This document shows positions 33,956 to 41,434 of a DNA stretch of 64,000 bases, one piece after another. The notes beneath the pieces were generated by a model. That model saw only the letters and a program-made list of their open reading frames with translations. It ran no database searches and had not been told where the DNA came from. Where the stretch lies: contig DASSWG010000164.1 in NCBI GenBank assembly GCA_035705295.1, positions 3,196 through 67,195 on the forward strand, in the 5' to 3' direction. A program made the translations under genes and the position numbers. Source of the stretch: DASSWG01 sp035705295 (GTDB lineage Bacteria; Bacteroidota; Bacteroidia; Flavobacteriales; Flavobacteriaceae). Positions within the stretch are counted from its first letter, which is position 1, and each line of letters starts with the position of its first letter.

Positions 33956-34576
33956 ATGGAATATCTTTTGTTGATCGATATTTTGGGCGTCATCGCTTTC
34001 TCCATTTCGGGCGTGCTGACCTCAATGAAAAAACGCATGGACGCGTTCGGAATTTTGATCATTGCTTTTGTCACTTCGGTCGGTGGCGGAACCCTGCGCG
34101 ATGTACTAATTGGCTTTCCGGTGGCTTGGATGCGCGATTTGACCTATGTTTATGTGATCGTCGCCACCACGATTTTTGCGGTCATTTTTAGAAAAAAGTT
34201 GAACTATTTTCGAAAATCCCTCTTTTTGTTCGACACCATTGGTATTGGGCTGTACACCGTGGTAGGCGTCGAAAAAGGGATCGCCGCCGGTTTGCCCGCT
34301 GTAATGTGCATTGCAATCGGAACCATGAGCGCTTGTTTTGGCGGGGTGATCCGCGATATTTTGTGCAACGAAATACCCGTGATCTTTCGAAAGGAAATTT
34401 ATGCAACAGCTTGTATTTTGGGGGGAATCAGCTATTTTCTGCTCATAAAACTAAACCTTCCAGAAGCCTGGGTTTTTCTGATCGCGGGAATGGTGGTGAT
34501 TTTGACCCGAAGTTTGGCCGTTTTATTTAAACTTTCACTGCCGTCGTTGTATAAAAAAGAAGACGGTCAAAATTGA
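33956..34576 (+). CDS. TRIC-type cation channel family protein (UPF0126)
   Basis: A 206-residue inner-membrane protein with seven predicted spans and two copies of the glycine-rich UPF0126 repeat: AFSISGVLTSMKKRMDAFG with TSVGGGTLRDVLIG, and IGTMSACFGGVIRDIL. Prokaryotic members are homologues of the trimeric intracellular cation channels and conduct potassium and sodium. It is on the same strand as RDD with a 74-base gap and converges on the cyclophilin gene with an eight-base gap. Confidence 0.88.
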   Translation: MEYLLLIDILGVIAFSISGVLTSMKKRMDAFGILIIAFVTSVGGGTLRDVLIGFPVAWMRDLTYVYVIVATTIFAVIFRKKLNYFRKSLFLFDTIGIGLYTVVGVEKGIAAGLPAVMCIAIGTMSACFGGVIRDILCNEIPVIFRKEIYATACILGGISYFLLIKLNLPEAWVFLIAGMVVILTRSLAVLFKLSLPSLYKKEDGQN

Positions 34577-34584
34577 CCTACTCC

Positions 34585-35316
34585 CTACTCCACCACTTCA
34601 ATGTCCATATACACATTTTTTACCGGCCATTCGTTGTCGCCGGTTTCCACTTTGTTGATGGCGTCTACCACGTCCATTCCGTCGATTACGGTTCCCAAAA
34701 CCGTGTGCTCGCCGTCCAAATGATGGGCGCCGGTTTTGCTTTGCACAATAAAAAATTCAAAAGGTGAGGAAGCATCACTGATGTTCTGTTCGCTGTATTT
34801 TGCCATGGAAAAAGCCCCGCGAACGTGCGGGTGTTTTGGGGTTGCCTCGCTCGGAATGAGAAAATCGCCAATGGCAAAACGCACTTTTTGGGTGACCCAT
34901 TTGTCGCTGTTGCCACCTTGAATCACAAAACCTTCGTCCACACGGTGGAAAAACGTGGTGTCGAAATAGCCCAGTTTCACCAACCGGATAAAATTGGCGC
35001 GGTGCAAAGGCGTGTCGGTGAACAATCGCACGGTGATGTTCCCAAAATCGGTGATGATGCGGATTTTGGTCTCGGGGTTTTTCTTGCCATATTCCCGCAG
35101 AAACGGTTTCAACTCTTCTTGGGTGACTTTTTTAATTTTAGAAAAATCAAAATCTTCTTTTCCCCCATCGGGAATCACCACTTTTTCGGCCACGTTGACC
35201 GTATCGGTTTTTGGGGGCGTTTTTGTCGGGATTGTTTTTTTACTTTTGTTGCTTTCTTGGCAGCCACAGAACAAACATAACGTTGCCAAGAAAATTAAAC
35301 TCTTTGGAAATGACAT
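34585..35316 (-). CDS. Cyclophilin-type peptidyl-prolyl isomerase lipoprotein
   Basis: The 243-residue product has a lipoprotein signal with lipobox LFCGC (cysteine at residue 19), a linker of about 60 residues rich in lysine and threonine, and a cyclophilin domain at about 85-240 with KIRIITDFGNITVRLFTDTP, FFHRVDEGFVIQGGNSDKW and EFFIVQSKTGAHHLDGEHTV. It should help proline isomerisation of periplasmic or outer-membrane clients. Its promoter lies within the divergent NUDIX gene (35341-35348), and the two start codons interleave. Confidence 0.9.
   Translation of the reverse strand: MSFPKSLIFLATLCLFCGCQESNKSKKTIPTKTPPKTDTVNVAEKVVIPDGGKEDFDFSKIKKVTQEELKPFLREYGKKNPETKIRIITDFGNITVRLFTDTPLHRANFIRLVKLGYFDTTFFHRVDEGFVIQGGNSDKWVTQKVRFAIGDFLIPSEATPKHPHVRGAFSMAKYSEQNISDASSPFEFFIVQSKTGAHHLDGEHTVLGTVIDGMDVVDAINKVETGDNEWPVKNVYMDIEVVE
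35241..35248 (+). promoter_or_regulatory. -7 promoter motif TACTTTTG for the NUDIX gene, inside the cyclophilin gene
   Basis: TACTTTTG fits TAnnTTTG, 61 bases before the NUDIX ATG at 35310. It lies in the 5' coding part of the divergent cyclophilin gene. Confidence 0.5.
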
Positions 35317-35951
35317 TTTCGGAATTTAAAAATTCGATTTCAAAAATAGGAAAAGTTGAACTTCCGGGCGCAAAATCGCACGAAGAAATGGCTCCTTTGG
35401 AACGGCTCGTGGAATTGAAAAACATAAATTTCAAAAAGAAAAACCCTTCCAAAGCCGCAGTGATGGCCCTGTTCTACCCCAACCAAAAGGCAGAAACCAT
35501 GTTGGTGTTGATTTTACGGAACACCTACAAAGGCGTTCATTCGGCACAAATCGGTTTTCCGGGCGGACGTGTGGAACCGGAAGACAAAAACCTACAGGAA
35601 ACCGCATTGCGCGAAACTTGGGAGGAAGTGGGAATTGCCCCGGAAAAAATAAAAGTCGTTAAAGAACTGACCGATATTTACATTCCACCTTCCAATTTTT
35701 TGGTGCGCCCTTTTATCGGAATTGTAGATGAAACCCCGACATTTGTTCCGCAAGAATCTGAAGTTGCGGCAATTATAGAAGTGAGCTTGGACAATTTCCT
35801 GAACGATGAGTTTTTGGTCGAAAAAATAATGACCACTTCCTATGCCACCAAGATCAAGGTGCCCGCTTTCCAATTTGACGAACACGTCGTTTGGGGAGCG
35901 ACCGGAATGATGTTGAACGAGGTAAAAGCAATCTTGAAAAGCCTGCTTTAA
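35310..35951 (+). CDS. NUDIX hydrolase, CoA pyrophosphatase type
   Basis: The 213-residue enzyme likely cleaves CoA or its derivatives to phosphopantetheine and 3',5'-ADP. It has HSAQIGFPGGRVEPEDKN, which joins the CoA-specific UPF0035 signature to the Nudix box, completed by LQETALRETWEEVG with the metal-binding REXXEE residues. The ATG at 35310 overlaps the cyclophilin start on the other strand by seven bases; the frame is open upstream to 35211, but the added residues fall in the lipoprotein signal region of the other gene. It has its own promoter and precedes the acyltransferase gene. Confidence 0.9.
   Translation: MTFSEFKNSISKIGKVELPGAKSHEEMAPLERLVELKNINFKKKNPSKAAVMALFYPNQKAETMLVLILRNTYKGVHSAQIGFPGGRVEPEDKNLQETALRETWEEVGIAPEKIKVVKELTDIYIPPSNFLVRPFIGIVDETPTFVPQESEVAAIIEVSLDNFLNDEFLVEKIMTTSYATKIKVPAFQFDEHVVWGATGMMLNEVKAILKSLL
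35341..35348 (-). promoter_or_regulatory. -7 promoter motif TATTTTTG for the cyclophilin gene, inside the NUDIX gene
   Basis: On the minus strand TATTTTTG fits TAnnTTTG, 24 bases before the cyclophilin ATG, with a TTTG at 35371-35374 correctly spaced as the -33 element (22-base spacer). Confidence 0.6.
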
Positions 35952-35964
35952 ACCTTCATTTTTG

Positions 35965-35972
35965 TATCTTTG
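35965..35972 (+). promoter_or_regulatory. -7 promoter motif TATCTTTG
   Basis: TATCTTTG fits TAnnTTTG and ends 30 bases before the acyltransferase ATG. Confidence 0.65.
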
Positions 35973-36002
35973 CTCCCCTTTTCGCATTAATCATAAAAAT
36001 TT

Positions 36003-36800
36003 ATGGGATTACTCAAAAAAAATCCTTTTGGGCATATTTTGTTTATAAAAAAATGGCTGATCCGCATTATGGGGGTGATGACACATCGCCGTTATCGCGG
36101 GTTCAACGAACTGAAAATTGAAGGTTCGGAAATCATCAAGAACCTTCCGGACAAAAATGTATTGTTTGTTTCCAATCACCAAACCTATTTCGCCGACGTG
36201 GTCGCTATGTTCCATGTTTTCAACGCAAGTTTGAGCGGCAGAACAGATTCCATTAAAAACGTGGGGTATTTGTGGAGCCCAAAATTGAACATGTACTACG
36301 TCGCCGCGCGCGAAACCATGCGTTCAGGGCTTCTTGCCAGGGTTTTTGCCTATGCGGGTTCCGTAAGTGTTGAACGGACGTGGCGTGAAAAAGGAAAAGA
36401 GGTGAACCGGCAAGTGAAAATGAGCGACATCAGCAGTATTGGAAAAGCTTTGAACGATGGCTGGGTCATCACTTTTCCGCAAGGCACCACCAAACCGTGG
36501 AAACCTTTGCGAAAAGGAACTTCGCACATCATCAAAAAATATAAACCCATTGTGATTCCGGTGGTGATTGATGGTTTCCGGCGTTCGTTCGACAAAAAAG
36601 GGCTGCGCATCAAAAAGAAAGGAATTCTACAATCCATGGTGATCAAAAAACCTTTGGACATCGATTATGAAAACGAATCGGTGGACAGCATCATCGAGAA
36701 GTTGGAATATGCCATTGAACAACATCCTTCTTTTTTAAAAGTGATTTCCAAAGAAGAACTAAAAGCCGAAGAAGAGCTGAACAAACAACGAGAATGGTGA
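36003..36800 (+). CDS. 1-acyl-sn-glycerol-3-phosphate acyltransferase (PlsC-type)
   Basis: A 265-residue membrane-associated acyltransferase of phospholipid synthesis. VSNHQTYFADVVAMFHV contains the catalytic HX4D block, and VITFPQGTTKPWKPLRKGTS contains the acceptor-binding motif in FPQGT form. A variant of the usual FPEGT motif has Q in place of E here. The tail is basic and charged. It has its own promoter motif after the NUDIX gene and is followed by a repeat-rich spacer. Confidence 0.88.
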   Translation: MGLLKKNPFGHILFIKKWLIRIMGVMTHRRYRGFNELKIEGSEIIKNLPDKNVLFVSNHQTYFADVVAMFHVFNASLSGRTDSIKNVGYLWSPKLNMYYVAARETMRSGLLARVFAYAGSVSVERTWREKGKEVNRQVKMSDISSIGKALNDGWVITFPQGTTKPWKPLRKGTSHIIKKYKPIVIPVVIDGFRRSFDKKGLRIKKKGILQSMVIKKPLDIDYENESVDSIIEKLEYAIEQHPSFLKVISKEELKAEEELNKQREW

Positions 36801-36832
36801 TTATGCGACGAGTCGACGGGAGACTTGGGGAC

Positions 36833-36917
36833 GGGGCGAAAAACAGTGACGAGGCGACCTTTTGACTTCGCTCAGTGCAGGCTGGGAGATGGGGCGAAAA
36901 ATGGTGACGGGGCGACC
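36833..36917. repeat. Direct repeats in a G-rich spacer
   Basis: Two 27-base copies starting with GGGGCGAAAAA lie at 36833-36859 and 36891-36917, differing at three positions, followed by further GAGTGACGGAGTGACC units up to about 36955. The 215-base gap between the acyltransferase and the DUF2071 gene holds no gene and is strongly G-rich on this strand, unlike both neighbours. Confidence 0.7.
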
Positions 36918-37015
36918 GAGTGACGGAGTGACCGGACGGCGGAGCGAAAAAGCGGAAAACAATCTTGAATTTTTTGCAGAATTAACCCCCTCGGTGTTGT
37001 AGCCAATTTTAGAAA

Positions 37016-37807
37016 ATGACAATTCGAGAAATATTAAATACAACTGAACACAGACCTTGGAAAATACCAAATGAAAATTGGAAATTTTATCAAGAGTGGA
37101 ATAATGCAGTATTTCTTCATTGGCAAGTGGATTTAAAAGAATTGGAGAAATTTGTTCCGAGAGAATTGGAAATTGACCTTTTTGATGGAAAACCTTGGAT
37201 TTCAATTGTAGTTTTTACAATGGAAAAAATGAGACCAAAAAATTTACCTGCATTTTCACCAATTTCGAACTTTCACGAAATCAACATTCGAACTTATGTG
37301 AAATCAAACGAAAAAGCAGGAGTTTATTTTTTGAGCATCGAAGGAGGAACAAAATTATCTTGTAAAGTAGCAAAAGGAATTTCTGAACTTCCATATCGCT
37401 ACTCGACAATCAAACGAACCGAAAACCAATACAAATCCTGCAACTTGGAATTTAATGACAAATTAAATATTGAATTTACAATTGGAAAAGAAATTAAAGA
37501 GAAATCAGAATTGGACAAATGGTTGACCGATAGATACGCACTTTTTCAAGATACAGATAATTCAATTAATGAATTTGAAATACATCACTTAGAATGGCCA
37601 ATTAATGAAATTGACTTGAAAAAAATGGACTTGAGTTATAAACGATTTGACCAGTTAATAAAAAACGAACCGAATAAAGCTCAATACTCAAAAGGAATAA
37701 AAGTTATAGCTTGGGGAAAGAATAAAAAAGAAAAACTGGCTGCAACAACGGCTATGCGCCAGGAGGGAAATCCGTCTTCGGTTGACAAATTACGGCCCGG
37801 CACATAG
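37016..37807 (+). CDS. DUF2071 (YqjF-like) protein, AT-rich and probably acquired
   Basis: A 263-residue soluble protein of the DUF2071/YqjF type, with FYQEWNNAVFLHWQVDLKEL, FDGKPWISIVVFTMEKMRP and FHEINIRTYVKSNEKAGVYF as family-like segments. No enzymatic role is established for the family. The gene is clearly richer in A and T than its neighbours and prefers A-ending codons. The last 22 residues, from the sequence AATTAMRQEGN, read through an imperfect palindrome at 37750-37809 and are unlikely to be native. Flanked by a G-rich repeat and a palindrome, it looks like an inserted cassette. Confidence 0.8.
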   Translation: MTIREILNTTEHRPWKIPNENWKFYQEWNNAVFLHWQVDLKELEKFVPRELEIDLFDGKPWISIVVFTMEKMRPKNLPAFSPISNFHEINIRTYVKSNEKAGVYFLSIEGGTKLSCKVAKGISELPYRYSTIKRTENQYKSCNLEFNDKLNIEFTIGKEIKEKSELDKWLTDRYALFQDTDNSINEFEIHHLEWPINEIDLKKMDLSYKRFDQLIKNEPNKAQYSKGIKVIAWGKNKKEKLAATTAMRQEGNPSSVDKLRPGT

Positions 37808-37809
37808 CC
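37750..37809. repeat. Imperfect inverted repeat at the 3' end of the DUF2071 gene, attC-like
   Basis: GGCTATGCGCC at 37750-37760 and GGCACATAGCC at 37799-37809 pair over 11 bases with one G-T, around a 38-base loop that carries a weaker CCGT/ACGG pair. The stop codon lies in the right arm. The shape and size recall integron cassette recombination sites, but the usual GTT core triplet is not clear on the right side. Confidence 0.5.
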
Positions 37810-37928
37810 ACGGAACGAAAGCATAAAAGGTATTAAATTCCGAAAAATAAAACCCATCGAAAATCCATTTAATAACCAATAACTCAATAACAAATAACTT
37901 TTGAGAAATTTTCTTTCCGAATGGGGCA

Positions 37929-38549
37929 TTAAAGCTCCAGCTTTTTCAATTCCTTATAGTTTCGTTTCAACTTTCGCAATAAAATTCCGTACACCAATAA
38001 ATAAAACAACCACAACAAAGTCAAGAAAAGTAAAGTTACGCCAATTGCGATGAGCAGTGCCCAGCCCCAGTTCAGTTTTTCCGGGTCGATGCCCGAACCC
38101 GCCGGCGGGTACATAATTGAAAATACAAAATACAAAATCATGGTGATGCCGGAAGAAACCAGCACGTACAAGATATAGTATTTCACCACCCTTCGCGTTT
38201 TCAAAATGTTTTTCATCAATTGCGATGCGCTGTCCGTCGTGGAAATGTTTTTGTAATTTTTGTAAAAAAGAAAAATGAACACGCCTGTCGCCAGATAACT
38301 AAAAATATAGATTCCGATCATCACATTCTTAAAATGTATGTTTTTTACTTGGGCCCAAAATTCATCATCGGCCAAGTAAATATTCAAAAAAGTGGAAAGC
38401 GCAAGCTCGATGATGCTGATAATGAAAATCCATTTCACGATCGAAGACGATTTTTTCAAAAGCATGGGGTAAATTTCCGAAGCTTTTAAACGGGGCAAAT
38501 CTTTTTCCCGCGCTTTCCAGTCTTTTTTCAACAGTTCAAGCTCATCCAT
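37929..38549 (-). CDS. Four-span membrane protein paired with an ECF sigma factor
   Basis: A 206-residue protein with a cytoplasmic N-terminus (MDELELLKKDWKAREKDLPR) and four hydrophobic spans, for example WIFIISIIELALSTFLNIYL and MIGIYIFSYLATGVFIFLFY. It starts three bases after the sigma factor stop. The motif KDWK near the N-terminus is one I recall from flavobacterial proteins encoded directly after this type of sigma factor. It could act as the anti-sigma or sensor for that sigma, but this is inference only. Confidence 0.8.
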   Translation of the reverse strand: MDELELLKKDWKAREKDLPRLKASEIYPMLLKKSSSIVKWIFIISIIELALSTFLNIYLADDEFWAQVKNIHFKNVMIGIYIFSYLATGVFIFLFYKNYKNISTTDSASQLMKNILKTRRVVKYYILYVLVSSGITMILYFVFSIMYPPAGSGIDPEKLNWGWALLIAIGVTLLFLTLLWLFYLLVYGILLRKLKRNYKELKKLEL

Positions 38550-38552
38550 AGG

Positions 38553-39080
38553 TCACGGATTTAAAATATTTTTCAATTTGTTTTTTATGCGGTTCATTTT
38601 CACACGGGCATTCACTTCACTGATACCAAGTGTTTCCGAAATTTCTCTATAATTTTTGTCTTCCAAATACAAAAAAACCAAGGCTTTGTCAATGTCGTTC
38701 AGTTCTTTCACTGCGGCGTACATCACTTTCAGTTGTTGCTCGATGGTGTCATCATACCCGGAAGCGCTTATTTTGTAGTGGACCGATTCGTAATCTTGGG
38801 TTTTGGGCGCTCGTTTTTGTTTCCGATAAAGCGTGATCGCCGTGTTCAGCGCCACCCGGTACATCCAAGTGCTGAATTTGGCATCGCCCCTAAATTTTGG
38901 ATAGGCTTTCCATAGTTGTATCGTTATTTCTTGGAACAAATCGTTGTGCGAATCTTGGTCGTTGGTATAAATACGACAAACTTTGTGCACGATGTTTTGA
39001 TTTTTTTCCAGCAATTGGACAAACGTATTTTCAAGCTCTTTCTTCAAAACAAATGATTGGTCGGTTATGAGTCGTTTCAT
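38553..39080 (-). CDS. ECF-type RNA polymerase sigma factor
   Basis: The 175-residue protein has region 2 (NDLFQEITIQLWKAYPKFRG, FSTWMYRVALNTAITLYRKQ) and region 4 (DIDKALVFLYLEDKNYREIS, ETLGISEVNARVKMNRIKNK) at usual spacing. It is followed immediately by a four-span membrane protein, giving a sigma/partner pair. It is divergent from the NADH dehydrogenase gene. It is the third ECF sigma factor in the window; the three are distinct and not recent duplicates. Confidence 0.93.
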   Translation of the reverse strand: MKRLITDQSFVLKKELENTFVQLLEKNQNIVHKVCRIYTNDQDSHNDLFQEITIQLWKAYPKFRGDAKFSTWMYRVALNTAITLYRKQKRAPKTQDYESVHYKISASGYDDTIEQQLKVMYAAVKELNDIDKALVFLYLEDKNYREISETLGISEVNARVKMNRIKNKLKNILNP

Positions 39081-39144
39081 GAATCATGATGTTACAAAGG
39101 AAAGATAATTTGTGTGTACGCTCCAAAATATGATTTGTGAAAGC

Positions 39145-39152
39145 TACCTTTG
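39145..39152 (+). promoter_or_regulatory. -7 promoter motif TACCTTTG
   Basis: TACCTTTG fits TAnnTTTG and ends 19 bases before the ATG at 39172, fixing the start of the dehydrogenase. Confidence 0.7.
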
Positions 39153-39171
39153 CACAAAATTTCAAAGCTCC

Positions 39172-40479
39172 ATGAACATCCCGAATACCAATTTGCCACG
39201 CGTGGTTATTATAGGTGGTGGTTTCGCCGGAATTACCTTGGCCAAAAGGCTAGCCCGTGAAAAAATTCAACTGGTAATGGTGGACAAGCGCAATTATCAC
39301 ACTTTTCAGCCTTTGCTGTACCAAGTTTCCACGGCAAGTTTGGAGCCCGATTCCATTGCGTATCCGTTGCGAAAAATCCTTAAAAAAGGAAAAAACGCTT
39401 TTTTTCGATTGGCAGAAGTCAACTCCATTGACTCCAAAACACAAACGATCCATTCGAATATCGGCAATTTGACCTACGATTATTTGGTGATCGCCACCGG
39501 TTCCAAAACCAATTTTTTTGGAAACAAAAACATCGAAGAATACGCAATGTGGATGAAAACCGTTCCACAAGCTTTGAATATTCGCAGCTTGATATTGGAA
39601 AACCTCGAACAAGCCACCATTACCGAAGACCAAACAAAACGCGAATCTTTGCTGAATTTTGTCATTGCCGGCGCCGGACCGACCGGGGTGGAATTGAGCG
39701 GAGCTTTGGCCGAAGTCCGAAACCACATTGTCTCAAGTGATTACCCGGATATCGATCCGTCGGAAATACAAATTCACTTGCTGGAAGGAATGGACCGTGT
39801 TTTGCCGCCAATGAGCGAGCATGCCTCTAAAAAAGCCGAAAAGTTTTTGAAAAACCTGGGCGTGGAAATCCATTTGAACGTAATGGTGGAAGATTATGAT
39901 GGAATCACCGTAAAAACCAATAAAGGAAAAAATTTCATTACCGATACTTTTATTTGGAGCGCGGGCGTTACGGGAGCCGGAATTCCCGGTTTGGACCAAT
40001 CGGCAATGAAAGAAAAAACAAACCGCTACAAAGTGAACACGTTTAACCAAGTGAACGGCTACGAAAATATTTTTGCCTTGGGCGACATCGCAATCATGAA
40101 AACCGAAGCTTATCCAAAAGGCTACCCAATGGTGGCGCAGCCTGCCATCCAACAAGGAAAGTGTTTGGCGAAGAACCTAAAAAACTTGTTGCGTGGAAAA
40201 GAAATGAACCCATTTTCCTATTTCGACAAAGGAACGATGGCCACTGTTGGAAGAAACAAAGCTGTTGTGGATTTGCATGGTTTTAAATTTGGTGGGTTTT
40301 TCGCTTGGTTTGTTTGGATGTTCATCCACCTTTGGTTTTTGGTGGGCTTCCGCAACCGGATTGTCACTTTTTTCAACTGGACCTACAATTACATCAATTT
40401 CGACAAAGCCGCACGCTTGATCATCCGCCCATTCAAATCGAACAAAACCGCTTTGGAAAACGGGCAGAAGAACGAATGA
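39172..40479 (+). CDS. ndh: Type II NADH dehydrogenase (NAD(P)/FAD-dependent)
   Basis: A non-proton-pumping NADH:quinone oxidoreductase of the inner membrane. The 435-residue product has the FAD-binding VVIIGGGFAGITLAKRL near the N-terminus, the NADH-binding FVIAGAGPTGVELSGALAEV, and the FAD segment NIFALGDIAIMKTEAYPKGY. The C-terminal region contains hydrophobic amphipathic stretches (GGFFAWFVWMFIHLWFLVGF) that bind membrane, as in the family. The frame is open from 39112, but the promoter motif places the start at 39172. Confidence 0.93.
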   Translation: MNIPNTNLPRVVIIGGGFAGITLAKRLAREKIQLVMVDKRNYHTFQPLLYQVSTASLEPDSIAYPLRKILKKGKNAFFRLAEVNSIDSKTQTIHSNIGNLTYDYLVIATGSKTNFFGNKNIEEYAMWMKTVPQALNIRSLILENLEQATITEDQTKRESLLNFVIAGAGPTGVELSGALAEVRNHIVSSDYPDIDPSEIQIHLLEGMDRVLPPMSEHASKKAEKFLKNLGVEIHLNVMVEDYDGITVKTNKGKNFITDTFIWSAGVTGAGIPGLDQSAMKEKTNRYKVNTFNQVNGYENIFALGDIAIMKTEAYPKGYPMVAQPAIQQGKCLAKNLKNLLRGKEMNPFSYFDKGTMATVGRNKAVVDLHGFKFGGFFAWFVWMFIHLWFLVGFRNRIVTFFNWTYNYINFDKAARLIIRPFKSNKTALENGQKNE

Positions 40480-40506
40480 TACCAAATCGATTTTTATTTG
40501 TTACAA

Positions 40507-40554
40507 AAAACTTTTGAAACTTCCTTTAGGACCGAGGTAAATTTCAAAAGTTTT
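40507..40554. repeat. 13-base-pair inverted repeat downstream of ndh
   Basis: AAAACTTTTGAAA (40507-40519) and TTTCAAAAGTTTT (40542-40554) are perfect complements around a 22-base loop. It may be the first ndh terminator or part of a structured RNA. Confidence 0.6.
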
Positions 40555-40613
40555 GTCCTATGGTTTAGTTTTTTGGCATGGACCATCTTCAATAAAAAAT
40601 ATTCTAAAATAGC

Positions 40614-40656
40614 GAAAGCCATTTCACGTCAAACGACAATGAAATGGCTTTCTTTT
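40614..40656. terminator. Intrinsic terminator
   Basis: GAAAGCCATTTCA (40614-40626) and TGAAATGGCTTTC (40640-40652) form a perfect 13-base-pair stem followed by TTTT. The 515-base gap from 40480 to 40994 has no convincing gene; short frames within it lack starts, composition and homology signs. Confidence 0.8.
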
Positions 40657-40937
40657 ATGAAACCACCTTCATTGGATGTTCTCCAATGCGTGTTTTTCTG
40701 AATTTTTTTCACTTCAAAAAAACGGTCGTTTCAAAAAAGTTCCTATCGCTACGGATAGAAACAAAACGCAAAAACTTTCGCCTTTACTTTTGAACGTTTT
40801 GATGAAATATCCTTGTGTCAACTCCACCAACAAATTCAACAAGGTAAAAGTAAACACAAAAGACACTGCATGCAAGAAAAATCAATGGTTTATTTTTCAA
40901 CGGGTTATGAACTTGGGTTATTAACTTTTGTTCATAA

Positions 40938-40967
40938 AAAAAGACCCCTTGAAAAAGCGGTCTTTTT
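40938..40967 (-). terminator. Intrinsic terminator of rplS
   Basis: AAAAAGACC and GGTCTTTTT form a nine-base-pair stem around a 12-base loop, 28 bases after the rplS stop on the minus strand. Confidence 0.8.
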
Positions 40968-40994
40968 GAACTATTTTTTGAAAAAAAAAGTGAT

Positions 40995-41348
40995 TTATTT
41001 GTCGCGTCGTTCTTTGATACGTGCTTTTTTCCCGGTTAGGTTTCGGAAATAATAAATACGAGAGCGACGAACTTTTCCTTTTTTGTTGACTTCAATCTTT
41101 TGCAAAGCTGGAAGGTTCAACGGAAAAATACGTTCCACACCAATGGTTCCGCTCATTTTTCGAATGGTGAAAGTCACAGAAGCCCCGGTTCCTTTCTTTT
41201 GGATCACAACCCCCCGAAAAAACTGGGTTCGGCTTTTTGTACCTTCTTTAATTTCGTAGTAAACAGTGATCGTGTCGCCGGCACCGAATTTTGGGAATTC
41301 TTTTTTCTCGACGAATTCGTCCTGAACAAATTTGATTAACGATTCCAT
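40995..41348 (-). CDS. rplS: Ribosomal protein L19
   Basis: L19 sits at the interface between the large and small ribosomal subunits. The 117-residue product has the family core GDTITVYYEIKEGTKSRTQF, FRGVVIQKKGTGASVTFTIR and GVERIFPLNLPALQKIEVNK, and a basic C-terminus rich in RRSRIYYFRNLTGKKARIKE. Length is normal. It is transcribed alone; in many bacteria it clusters with trmD and rpsP, which are absent here. Confidence 0.97.
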   Translation of the reverse strand: MESLIKFVQDEFVEKKEFPKFGAGDTITVYYEIKEGTKSRTQFFRGVVIQKKGTGASVTFTIRKMSGTIGVERIFPLNLPALQKIEVNKKGKVRRSRIYYFRNLTGKKARIKERRDK

Positions 41349-41434
41349 AATAAATGAAATTTATTGAATAAGTCCGAAGCAACGTTCACGATTTTCGCCA
41401 GAGGTTGAAACAGAAACGGCTGCAAAAATAATCA

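Noticed and set aside
36801..37015. tRNA or structured RNA gene in the G-rich spacer
   Set aside because: I could not find a cloverleaf, T-loop or other recognised RNA signature; the sequence is explained by direct repeats.
37729..37807. Functional C-terminal domain of the DUF2071 protein
   Set aside because: These residues are encoded by the palindrome and have no family support, so they are treated as an appended tail.
40498..41052. Short plus-strand reading frames in the ndh-rplS gap
   Set aside because: They overlap hairpins and the rplS terminator, have no ribosome-binding site or recognisable domain, and the last one runs antisense into rplS.
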